Source: CBDUZS01 sp965371785
GTDB lineage: Bacteria > Fermentibacterota > Fermentibacteria > Fermentibacterales > JCC-6
Direction: 5' to 3'
Length of the DNA stretch: 41,996 nucleotides
Assembly: GCA_965371785.1 (NCBI GenBank)
Contig: CBDUZS010000020.1
Location: 1-41,996, forward strand
Positions 1 to 6,791 of this stretch are shown one piece after another (position 1 is the first letter of the stretch; each line of letters starts with the position of its first letter). The notes beneath the pieces were generated by a model that searched no databases, was not told the DNA's origin, and was given only the letters and a program-made list of their open reading frames with translations. A program made the translations under genes and the position numbers.

Positions 1-835
1 CCTTGGTCATGTACATGTGGAAGTGCATTCCAGAACCGGGTTCGTCGTGAAGAGGTTTTGGCATGAACGTAGCAGCCAGATCGTATCTCAGAGAGACGTT
101 CCTGATGATGTGCTTTATGAGCATTACGTTGTCTGCCGAGCTCATGAATGGTGCGAAACCTACCTCTATCTCCACCTGTCCCGACGTTCCGACTTCATGA
201 TGATGGTACTTCACCTGGATTCCGGCCTTCTGCATCTGGTAGACTATTTCGGCTCTGACATCGTGGAGACTGTCCACCGGATACATCATGTGGTACGCGG
301 TACGTGATGAATGGACCAGGCCCAGGTTTCTCGGATTGTCGGCGTTTTCTCCAGCTTCGACGCTCTGCAGATCAAAACCTATGCTGCCCGGTTTCTGCCA
401 GAAGGAAGCTTTGTCGAAGAGGTAGAACTCGAACTCCGGTGCCCAGAAGCTCTCGGTGGCACATCCTGCCTTCTTGAGATGCTCCCTGGCCTTTTTTGCA
501 ACGCCCCGCGGATCCCTGCTGAAGGGCTTTCCGGTGTCGGGATGTATTATGTCCGCTATCAGAGCCATGGTCGGCTTTTCCGGGAAGGGATCCTCGAAAG
601 CTCTGCGGGGATCCGGTACGAGGACGAGATCACCGGCTTCGGTGGGTGTCATTGCGTCGAGAGTGGAGCCATCGAACCCGATACCTTTCTTGAAGAGACT
701 GCCCGTTACGTTTCCAGCCGGAATGGTGACGTGCCTCCAGTAGCCGAGAACGTCCGTGAACCTGATGTCCACCTCATGATAGCTGCCCTCTGCGAGCCTC
801 TTGATGAAAGCGTCTACAACGTTCTTAGAGGTCAA
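1..835 (-). CDS. glnA: Glutamine synthetase type I, N-terminal part (cut by window edge)
   Basis: Catalyses ATP-dependent amidation of glutamate to glutamine in the cytoplasm. The visible 278 codons show the beta-grasp N-terminal domain, the GFDGST motif near residue 50, the metal/glutamate-binding APEFEFYLF stretch, and GSGMHFHMYM close to the edge, all characteristic of GS-I. The catalytic C-terminal half, including any adenylylation tyrosine, lies outside the window. I chose a TTG start at 835 because a strong GGGAGG lies six to seven bases upstream and no ATG or GTG fits the conserved N-terminus. The TTG overlaps the ispG stop as TTGA, so glnA is the last visible gene of the rho operon and probably translationally coupled. 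Finding glnA behind ispG is not a usual arrangement. Identity is certain; the exact start is very likely. Confidence 0.95.
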   Translation of the reverse strand, partial: MTSKNVVDAFIKRLAEGSYHEVDIRFTDVLGYWRHVTIPAGNVTGSLFKKGIGFDGSTLDAMTPTEAGDLVLVPDPRRAFEDPFPEKPTMALIADIIHPDTGKPFSRDPRGVAKKAREHLKKAGCATESFWAPEFEFYLFDKASFWQKPGSIGFDLQSVEAGENADNPRNLGLVHSSRTAYHMMYPVDSLHDVRAEIVYQMQKAGIQVKYHHHEVGTSGQVEIEVGFAPFMSSADNVMLIKHIIRNVSLRYDLAATFMPKPLHDEPGSGMHFHMYMTK

Positions 836-1911
836 TTCGTACCTCCCTGTTTTCCTCTTTTTTCTCGTAGGTCTGCAATCAGCAGAATGAGCCTGTCTAT
901 CAGATTCTCCGTTCGGGTTTCTCCGAGGTTCTTTCCGTTTGCAAAGATCATGGTTCCCGAAGGAGTTCCTATGACTGCCAGGTCCGCCTCACGGGCTTCT
1001 CCGGGTCCGTTAACTTCACACCCCATCACGGCTATTGTAAAGTCTCCCTGAATGCTGGCGAGGTGTTCCTGAATATTCGAAGCCAGGGCTGCAACGTCTA
1101 TCCGGGCTCTGGAGCATGTGGGACAGCTCACGATCCGGGGAAAACGTCTCCTGATGTCGAGTGACGAAAGGAGCTCCCATGCAGCTGTCGGCTCCGTAAG
1201 GGGAGAACCGGAAAGGGAGATCCGGATGGTGTCGCCAATCCCTTCGGAGAGCAGGAGTGAAAGAGCAGCTGCGCTCCTGATGCTTCCCGTCAACGGCGGC
1301 CCTGCCTCGGTTACTCCCAGATGAAGCGGGAGGCTGCAGCGTTGTGAAGCCAGCCTGTTCACTCTCACCGTGAGCATCGGATCGCTGGCCTTGATCGAGA
1401 GCACGATGTCGTTGAACTCCGTCTCCCTGAGTATCGATATGTGCCGTTCTGCTGCTGCCCAGAGGGATTCTTCGTTGACACCGCCATGCTTCTCCCTGAG
1501 ATCCCCGGGTACGCTGCCCGAGTTGACCCCGATTCTTATGGGTACGTTCCGGGATGCAGCCTCCTCGGCGATTCGACGGACATCAGTCGTTCTCGTGATG
1601 TTGCCGGGATTGAGGCGGAGTTTGTGAATCCCGTTGCGTAGAGCAATGAGAGCGAGTTCCGGGTCGAAATGAACGTCGGCGACGAGGGGAACGGTCGCTT
1701 CGGAAACCAGGTCACCTACTCTTTCGGCGGAAGCCCTGTCGGGAACTGCGATACGAACGATCTCCGCACCACGCTCTGCCAGTTTTTCGATCTGCTCGAG
1801 AGTGGATTTTACATCAGTGGTTTTTGTAGAGGTCATGGATTGTACGAGAACGGGTGCTCCTCCTCCAATGAGCAGACCCCCGACAGTTACCTGGTTGCTC
1901 TTTCTTCTCAA
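832..1911 (-). CDS. ispG: 4-hydroxy-3-methylbut-2-enyl diphosphate synthase (IspG/GcpE)
   Basis: Penultimate enzyme of the MEP isoprenoid pathway: an Fe4S4 protein that reductively opens MEcPP to HMBPP. The N-terminal TIM-barrel part shows QSMTST, GAEIVRIAVP, LVADVHFDP and KLRLNPGNI. The C-terminal cluster domain has the CPTCSR and MGCEVNGPGEA cysteine motifs. An ATG at 1941 exists in frame, but it would overlap prmC by 34 bases. A TTG at 1911, preceded by GGGAGAGG and overlapping the prmC stop as TTGA, gives a 359-residue protein that begins at the conserved RRKSNQVTVGG stretch, so I prefer it. The length is normal for short bacterial IspG without the plant-type insertion. It is the sixth gene of the operon and coupled to glnA. 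Confidence 0.95.
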   Translation of the reverse strand: MRRKSNQVTVGGLLIGGGAPVLVQSMTSTKTTDVKSTLEQIEKLAERGAEIVRIAVPDRASAERVGDLVSEATVPLVADVHFDPELALIALRNGIHKLRLNPGNITRTTDVRRIAEEAASRNVPIRIGVNSGSVPGDLREKHGGVNEESLWAAAERHISILRETEFNDIVLSIKASDPMLTVRVNRLASQRCSLPLHLGVTEAGPPLTGSIRSAAALSLLLSEGIGDTIRISLSGSPLTEPTAAWELLSSLDIRRRFPRIVSCPTCSRARIDVAALASNIQEHLASIQGDFTIAVMGCEVNGPGEAREADLAVIGTPSGTMIFANGKNLGETRTENLIDRLILLIADLREKRGKQGGTN

Positions 1912-2774
1912 GAGTTTACCTCTCCCGCCTTTACAGCGCAAATAACCCTCTCGACCCCTGCGAGATCTCTCTTCACCGATATACTCTTCCAGTTGCAGGC
2001 ATCTTTCGAAAGGATCTCCGTTACCGCCACAGCCTGGTTCTCCCCTATTTCCAGAGCCAGCAGACCATCGGGAAGTAATGCCCTTGCAGCCGCCGGAAGA
2101 AGCCTGCCGATCACTGCCGTCCCATCGCGGCCGCCGTCCAGTGCCGACAGCGGGTCCCCGATTCTCACCTCCGGCTGCAGGGAGTGGAGGTCATCGGATG
2201 GTATGTATGGAAGGTTGGCGACCAGGGCGTCAAACCCGGCAAACCACTGTGCCGATGCCACAGCATCGAGCAAGTCCATGGCAACAAGGTCCAGGTTCTC
2301 TACCCGGTGCATTGTTCCGTTCCTGCGGGCAAGGTTCAGGGCTTCGAGAGAGATATCCGTTCCGATGACGAGAGTCGAGGGGAACTCGAGGGCGAGTGTA
2401 ACGGCAATAACACCTGATCCCGTCCCGACATCGAGGATCCTTCCCGGCTCACTGGTTAGATTTTCGAGTACAGCCTCGACAAGTGACTCGGTTTCCGGCC
2501 TGGGAACCAGGGCCTCGGGTCCGCAGAGAAAAGATCTACCCATGAATTCAACGGATCCCGTTATATGCTGAAGGGGAGTTCTGTTCCGGCGGAGCATCAC
2601 CATCTGTCTGTACTCCTCGAGGATACTTCCATGAAAACTGTCTGCCGTGTGGAGAAAGAGTTCGTGTCTCTGCCAGTTCATGAGAGAGCAGAGAAGAAGC
2701 TCTGCGTCGGTTCTTGGTGAATCCAGCTCCCCCAGTATGCCGGTTGCCCATCTGGAGGCTTCACGAATGGTCAT
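1908..2774 (-). CDS. prmC: Peptide chain release factor glutamine methyltransferase PrmC/HemK
   Basis: Uses SAM to methylate the glutamine of the GGQ motif in release factors, and directly follows the RF1 gene, its expected substrate. The protein has 288 residues, as usual for the family. The N-terminal helical domain runs to about residue 75, followed by LQHITGSVEFMGR and VPRPETE. The Rossmann methyltransferase fold then carries the SAM loop ILDVGTGSGVIAV. The catalytic motif, normally NPPY, reads NLPY (VANLPYIPSDD). That keeps the asparagine and the second proline-tyrosine but replaces the first proline. The ATG start at 2774 overlaps the prfA stop as ATGA, implying translational coupling between the factor and its modifying enzyme. 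Annotation is secure; whether NLPY alters activity is unknown. Confidence 0.95.
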   Translation of the reverse strand: MTIREASRWATGILGELDSPRTDAELLLCSLMNWQRHELFLHTADSFHGSILEEYRQMVMLRRNRTPLQHITGSVEFMGRSFLCGPEALVPRPETESLVEAVLENLTSEPGRILDVGTGSGVIAVTLALEFPSTLVIGTDISLEALNLARRNGTMHRVENLDLVAMDLLDAVASAQWFAGFDALVANLPYIPSDDLHSLQPEVRIGDPLSALDGGRDGTAVIGRLLPAAARALLPDGLLALEIGENQAVAVTEILSKDACNWKSISVKRDLAGVERVICAVKAGEVNS

Positions 2775-3859
2775 GCCTGAGTCTTGACGCCTGTGGAGAT
2801 CTCGGACAGAAGACGCTCCTGTTCAGCCATGCAAAGCGCATCGATGATGTCATCGAGATTGCCTGCAAGAACTGCATCGAGGTTGTGAACGGTGAGATGG
2901 ATCCTGTGATCGGTTATCCTGCTCTGTGGAAAGTTGTAAGTTCTTATCTTTGCGCTCCTGTCCCCCGAACCGACCATGCTCTTCCTTGCTTCCGATCTCA
3001 AGGATTCCTCTTCCTGCTGCTTTGCTGCGAGAATTCTCGATCGGAGGACTTTCATTGCCTTTGCCTTGTTCTTGTGCTGGCTCTTCTCGTCCTGGCAGGA
3101 AACGACAATACCGGTAGGCATGTGGGATATCCTCACTGCAGAATCGGTCGTATTCACACTCTGTCCACCGGGGCCCGAGGAACGGTAGACATCGATCCGG
3201 AGATCTTCCGGATTTATTTCGATCTCCACTTCCTCTGCCTCCGGAAGAACTGCCACGGTGCAGGCAGACGTGTGAATCCTTCCCGAAGTCTCCGTCTGCG
3301 GCACCCGCTGCACTCTGTGAACTCCCGCTTCGAACTTCATCCTGCTGTAGACATGATCTCCGCTCAGCAAGAAGATGATCTCCTTGTAGCCGCCGCGCTC
3401 TGATCCCCTGCTGCTCAGGATTTCCACCTTCCAGCCCTTCTTCTGGGCGTAATCGATGTACATCCTGTAGATGTCGCTGGAGAAGAGTGCGGCCTCATCC
3501 CCTCCCGTGCCTGCTCTGATCTCCATTACAACGTCTCTGGCGTCATTCGGATCGGGGGGGATCAGCAGCGCTTTCAGTTCATCCTCGAGCTCGGCCAGTC
3601 TTTTCTCCTGACCGGGAAGCTCCTCCCTGGCTATCTCGATAAGGTCCGCGTCTCCGCTTGCAAGGGCTTCCCTTGAGTCGAGTATTCCAGCCTCCAGCTT
3701 ATCGAGAGCGGAGAGCAGCATCTGTATCTTTGCCAGGCGGGCCCTCTCGGCTGAGAGCGAGCGGATCCTGGGAGGGTTCTTCAGTGTCTCGGGTTTGCAG
3801 AGTTCATCGTCGATCTCACCTATCCGATTGACTACGTTGTCCCTGTCAGCTCTGTTCAC
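2771..3859 (-). CDS. prfA: Peptide chain release factor 1 (RF1)
   Basis: Recognises UAA/UAG stop codons and triggers peptidyl-tRNA hydrolysis on the ribosome. Visible are the GGYKEIIFLLSG region, the RF1-type anticodon tripeptide in VPQTETSGRIHTS (PxT, not the SPF of RF2), and the catalytic GGQ in SSGPGGQSVNTTDS. QDEKSQHKNKAKA follows. An upstream ATG at 4015 would add 52 residues unlike RF1 and run deep into the DUF1385 gene. The GTG at 3859 gives 362 residues, the family length. It has AGGAGGAAGGAG upstream and overlaps the DUF1385 stop as GTGA, so it is the preferred start. Only RF1 is seen here; RF2 should be elsewhere. Confidence 0.96.
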   Translation of the reverse strand: MNRADRDNVVNRIGEIDDELCKPETLKNPPRIRSLSAERARLAKIQMLLSALDKLEAGILDSREALASGDADLIEIAREELPGQEKRLAELEDELKALLIPPDPNDARDVVMEIRAGTGGDEAALFSSDIYRMYIDYAQKKGWKVEILSSRGSERGGYKEIIFLLSGDHVYSRMKFEAGVHRVQRVPQTETSGRIHTSACTVAVLPEAEEVEIEINPEDLRIDVYRSSGPGGQSVNTTDSAVRISHMPTGIVVSCQDEKSQHKNKAKAMKVLRSRILAAKQQEEESLRSEARKSMVGSGDRSAKIRTYNFPQSRITDHRIHLTVHNLDAVLAGNLDDIIDALCMAEQERLLSEISTGVKTQA

Positions 3860-4827
3860 CTCGAATCTGCTCCTTCCTCCTCTTCGAAGGTCACATCCTG
3901 TCCCGGATCCTGTCCGAGAGAGACCCTCAGGGATGCTATGGCAACCCGTACTTCCTCGAGTCCCGCCTTTCTGGTCGTTAGTTTCTGCAGGAGAAGACCC
4001 GGGGCGATGACCCATCGTGCAATGCGGGAAGTGTTCAGATGCCTGTCGGCAAGCCTCAGGAGTTCATAGCTCAAGCCCATGACCAGCGGAATAAGGGGAA
4101 GGTGGTAGAGGATTCGGACGTGTGCCGCCGGATTCACCTCGAACAACAGGATGATCATTGAATCGAATACTGCATAGAACAGAACGGTTGAAAGCATCAC
4201 GAGAAGAAGAAAGCTTGTTCCGCATCTTGGATGGAGAGGACTCTGCTCGGTTGCACTTTCATCGAGCGGCTCCAGCCCCTTTTCGAATGCATGAATCGTC
4301 TGATGTTCCGCACCGTGGTAAACGAACAGTCTTCTGATGTCTGGAAGTAGCGAGATGCTGAGAAGGTATATCAGAAAGGCGGCGAGTCTGAAAACACCTG
4401 CAAGGAGGTGGACGAAAAACTGATCAGCAGGGGCAATACCGTCTGCCAGCAGCCACTTGCTGGATTGCAGAGGCAGCCATGCGAAAAGTCCTACTGCAAG
4501 GATCAGAGCTGCCGCGGTCGTCAGGAAGGAAAGAGGCCCCTGGTCCTTGCTGCTACCGTCTCCCTCGGCAACGGCTGCAGACCAGTTGAGGGCTTTGAGC
4601 CCCAGTGTAAGAGTGTCGATCAGCATGGCCGCACCTCTGAAGACAGGCTTCTTCCACACGTTGCCGCGGTCTGACAGGGTTCTTGTCAGAAGAGTCCTGG
4701 CAAGGATTTCCCCATCCGGAGTTCTTACGGCTACAGCGGAGCCTGTTGGAGAGCGCATCATGACACCCTCTATGACGGCCTGTCCGCCTATTCTGGTTTC
4801 TTCAGAGCTGCTCAGTACGTTTTTCAT
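3856..4827 (-). CDS. DUF1385 integral membrane protein (YqhQ-like)
   Basis: A 323-residue polytopic membrane protein of the DUF1385 family (B. subtilis YqhQ and relatives), whose biochemical function is not established. The family signatures are clear: GGQAVIEGVMMRSP near the N-terminus, a GLKALNWSA stretch, and the histidine/cysteine-containing YHGAEHQTIHAFE and HPRCGTSFLLL motifs, which look like metal ligands. About five hydrophobic segments follow residue 95. In Firmicutes and several other phyla this family commonly sits next to rpmE and prfA, as it does here. The ATG start at 4827 is the only reasonable one. Its 3' end carries the purine-rich ribosome binding site for prfA. Confidence 0.9.
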   Translation of the reverse strand: MKNVLSSSEETRIGGQAVIEGVMMRSPTGSAVAVRTPDGEILARTLLTRTLSDRGNVWKKPVFRGAAMLIDTLTLGLKALNWSAAVAEGDGSSKDQGPLSFLTTAAALILAVGLFAWLPLQSSKWLLADGIAPADQFFVHLLAGVFRLAAFLIYLLSISLLPDIRRLFVYHGAEHQTIHAFEKGLEPLDESATEQSPLHPRCGTSFLLLVMLSTVLFYAVFDSMIILLFEVNPAAHVRILYHLPLIPLVMGLSYELLRLADRHLNTSRIARWVIAPGLLLQKLTTRKAGLEEVRVAIASLRVSLGQDPGQDVTFEEEEGADSR

Positions 4828-4869
4828 GTGTGTGACGTTCAGTCCCTTCGGTCACTTGATGGACAGAAA

Positions 4870-4892
4870 GGGGGGAGCATTGAACTCCCCCC
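4870..4892 (-). terminator. GC-rich hairpin between rpmE and the DUF1385 gene
   Basis: On the minus strand, a GGGGGAG arm (4871-4877, reading from the other end) pairs with CTCCCCC (4885-4891), extended one pair on each side, with a seven-base loop. It is followed on the minus strand by TTTCT, a short imperfect U-tract. It lies 22 bases after the rpmE stop and before the DUF1385 start. It could be a leaky terminator/attenuator or an RNA-processing and stability element that lets rho-rpmE mRNA exceed the downstream part. No matching T-run exists on the plus strand. Confidence 0.6.
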
Positions 4893-4914
4893 GTAACGGA
4901 TTCGTCTGAAGCGG

Positions 4915-5145
4915 TTAGCTGTCCGCTTTCTTCTTCTTTGCGGGTCTGGACTTACCAAATCTACGGAGATACTTGTCGACGCGGCCAGCCGAATCTACCA
5001 GTTTCTGTTTGCCCGTGTAGAATGGATGGCAGCTGGAGCAGATATCGAACTTGATATCTCCGGAAGTAGATTTTGTAGTTATGCTATTCCCGCACGCACA
5101 GGAAAACGTTGCGTCCTTGTACTCGGGATGTATGCCCTTTTTCAA
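4915..5145 (-). CDS. rpmE: 50S ribosomal protein L31, zinc-binding type
   Basis: Ribosomal protein of the large-subunit central protuberance and intersubunit bridge. The 76 residues begin MKKGIHPEYK, the hallmark of L31. They keep the zinc-ribbon cysteines (C16 and C18 in CACGN, then CSSCHPFYTGKQK), so this is the zinc-containing C+ paralogue rather than the C- form used under zinc starvation. The C-terminus is a basic KKKK tail extending slightly beyond many homologues. It lies 40 bases downstream of rho on the same strand, an order (rho-rpmE) widely conserved in bacteria, and is followed by a hairpin. Confidence 0.96.
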   Translation of the reverse strand: MKKGIHPEYKDATFSCACGNSITTKSTSGDIKFDICSSCHPFYTGKQKLVDSAGRVDKYLRRFGKSRPAKKKKADS

Positions 5146-5185
5146 CTCTGTTCCTCCGTCTGCTGGCGTAAAGCGAGCAGTATCA

Positions 5186-6463
5186 TTAAGAATCAGTGGT
5201 CATTGCGTCAAGGAAACGCCTGTTGGACTTGTGCTGGAAGAGCTGTTTCTTGAGCAGTTCCATGGCTTCAACCGGGTTCAGGTCGACCAGAATCTTCCTC
5301 ATTATCCAGATTTTCTGGAGCACATCATCTTCGAGGAGAAGGTCTTCGCGCCGTGTTCCCGATTTCGAGATGTCTATGGATGGATAAACCCTGCGGTCGG
5401 CAAGACGCCTGTCGAGGACTATCTCGCTGTTGCCGGTTCCTTTGAACTCCTCGAAAATTACCTCGTCCATTCTGCTTCCGGTATCGACAAGAGCTGTTCC
5501 GATTATCGTCAGACTCCCGCCTTCGACTAAGTTCCTGGCTGCGCCGAAGAACCGTTTCGGTCTCTGTAGAGCATTCGAGTCCACACCTCCGGACAGGATC
5601 TTGCCGGAGTGCGGAACGACCTGGTTGTTGGCTCGGGCCAGCCTGGTTATCGAGTCGAGCAGGATGACTACATCGAAACCGCTTTCCACCAGCCTCTTGG
5701 CCTTTTCGAGAACGATATCGGCGATGTGAACATGTCTCTTCGGAGCCTCGTCGAAGGTCGAGCTGATAACCTCACCCCGTACCTTGCGCTTCATGTCCGT
5801 GACTTCTTCCGGTCTCTCGTCTATCAGGAGAACTATCAGAATGGTTTCCGGACTGTTCTCTGAGATGGAGTTGGCAATATGCTGGAGAAGAACCGTCTTC
5901 CCTGCGCGGGGGGGAGAAACGATAAGCGCACGCTGACCCTTACCCAGAGGTGTGAGCAGGTCCATGATCCTGCCGCAGAGTTCTTCCGGAGTCGTCTCGA
6001 GTTCGAACATCTCTTCCGGGTAGAAGGGAGTGAGATCGTCGAATTTCCTCCGTTGTCTGGAGAGTTCAGGGCTCAGCATGTTGACCGTCTCCACCCTGAG
6101 AAGAGCGAAATACTTTTCGCCCTCTTTAGGGTGTCTGACCTGTCCGGCTACGGTATCGCCCGTCTTGAGAGTGAAACGCTTTATCTGAGAAGGAGACACG
6201 TAGATATCATCAGGTCCCGGAAGGTAGTTGGCAGAAGCTGATCTGAGAAATCCGTAACCTTCCGGCAGAATCTCGAGAACTCCCGTTGCGAATTCAAGCC
6301 CGTTCTTCTCCGTTCTGTCTTCGAGCAGTTTCTGGATGAGTGCTCGCTTCCTGAGACCGGAGACTGCCTTGATGTCCTTTTCCTTGGCCAGAGACTGGAG
6401 TTCTGTGAGCGTTCTGCTCTCGAGATCTGAGACCGATGGCCCATCAAAAGGCTTTCTATCCAT
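5186..6463 (-). CDS. rho: Transcription termination factor Rho
   Basis: Hexameric RNA-dependent ATPase/translocase that terminates transcription. The 425 residues show the N-terminal Rho_N helical domain (about 10-50), the cold-shock-like RNA-binding domain (EILPEGYGFLRS to about 125), and then the ATPase. The ATPase has Walker A SPPRAGKT, LLIDERPEEVTDM, the Walker B region VVILLDSITRLARA, and the Q/R loops LSGGVDSNAL and SGTRREDLLL. There is no large N-terminal insertion of the kind found in some actinobacterial or FCB Rho proteins. The ATG at 6463 has GAGGAA six bases upstream. It is the first gene of the seven-gene minus-strand operon and is transcribed divergently from the GAF/GGDEF-like gene. 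Confidence 0.97.
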   Translation of the reverse strand: MDRKPFDGPSVSDLESRTLTELQSLAKEKDIKAVSGLRKRALIQKLLEDRTEKNGLEFATGVLEILPEGYGFLRSASANYLPGPDDIYVSPSQIKRFTLKTGDTVAGQVRHPKEGEKYFALLRVETVNMLSPELSRQRRKFDDLTPFYPEEMFELETTPEELCGRIMDLLTPLGKGQRALIVSPPRAGKTVLLQHIANSISENSPETILIVLLIDERPEEVTDMKRKVRGEVISSTFDEAPKRHVHIADIVLEKAKRLVESGFDVVILLDSITRLARANNQVVPHSGKILSGGVDSNALQRPKRFFGAARNLVEGGSLTIIGTALVDTGSRMDEVIFEEFKGTGNSEIVLDRRLADRRVYPSIDISKSGTRREDLLLEDDVLQKIWIMRKILVDLNPVEAMELLKKQLFQHKSNRRFLDAMTTDS

Positions 6464-6478
6464 GTTTCCTCGATTACG

Positions 6479-6492
6479 CTAGAGTTATCTAG
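6479..6492. repeat. Short inverted repeat just upstream of rho
   Basis: CTAGA-GTTA-TCTAG, a 5-4-5 perfect inverted repeat, lies 16 bases upstream of the rho start, near where a 5' leader or operator would be. It is short enough to be chance, and no convincing -35/-10 pair was found next to it. Possibly a regulatory site for rho; weak. Confidence 0.25.
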
Positions 6493-6706
6493 TTAATGAC
6501 CCGGGGTTGTTCCCGTGATTTTCTTTCGGTTTTTTGCATGCAATTCGTACCGGTGGCTAACAGTATGGCTTCCTGAAACAAGACGGATTTTGTAAAGATA
6601 TGATGGAAATGCCCTGGAAACAGAGCAAAGATGTACCGTGGGAAAGCCCTACGTCAACCCCCGTGCCGGAAAGGCAGGACTTCTGCATATTCCATGTCGA
6701 CTCATC

Positions 6707-6756
6707 ACGACGTGTTACGACGTGCTACGACGTGATACGACGTAATACGACTTGTT
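6707..6756. repeat. Five-copy 10-bp tandem repeat, unit ACGACGTGNT, in the rho divergent intergenic region
   Basis: Five consecutive 10-base units: ACGACGTGTT, ACGACGTGCT, ACGACGTGAT, ACGACGTAAT and ACGACTTGTT, followed by a further ACG. The first three differ only at base 9 and the last two are more decayed. A period of 10 places identical bases on one face of the helix, which suits cooperative protein binding. It lies between the divergent rho (start 6463) and the GAF/GGDEF-like gene (preferred start 6792), 35 bases before the latter. A longer reading frame runs through the repeat, but a 10-base unit does not respect codons, so I treat the array as non-coding. The rest of the 329-base region (6464-6792) holds no gene or clear promoter that I can support. 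Confidence 0.75.
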
Positions 6757-6791
6757 ACGCGGTGTATCTACGCAAAGGGGAGAGTTCGAAG

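Noticed and set aside
1669..2571. 300-residue plus-strand open frame across ispG and prmC
   Set aside because: Antisense to two well-conserved genes and spans their junction; not a real gene.
6707..6756. CRISPR array or phage att site
   Set aside because: Contiguous 10-base units without spacers, no cas or integrase genes anywhere in the window.
6600..6791. N-terminal extension of the GAF/GGDSF protein from ATG 6600
   Set aside because: No ribosome binding site, runs through the 10-bp tandem repeat, and hydrophobic start of the protein begins at the TTG 6792 supported by AAGGGGAGA.
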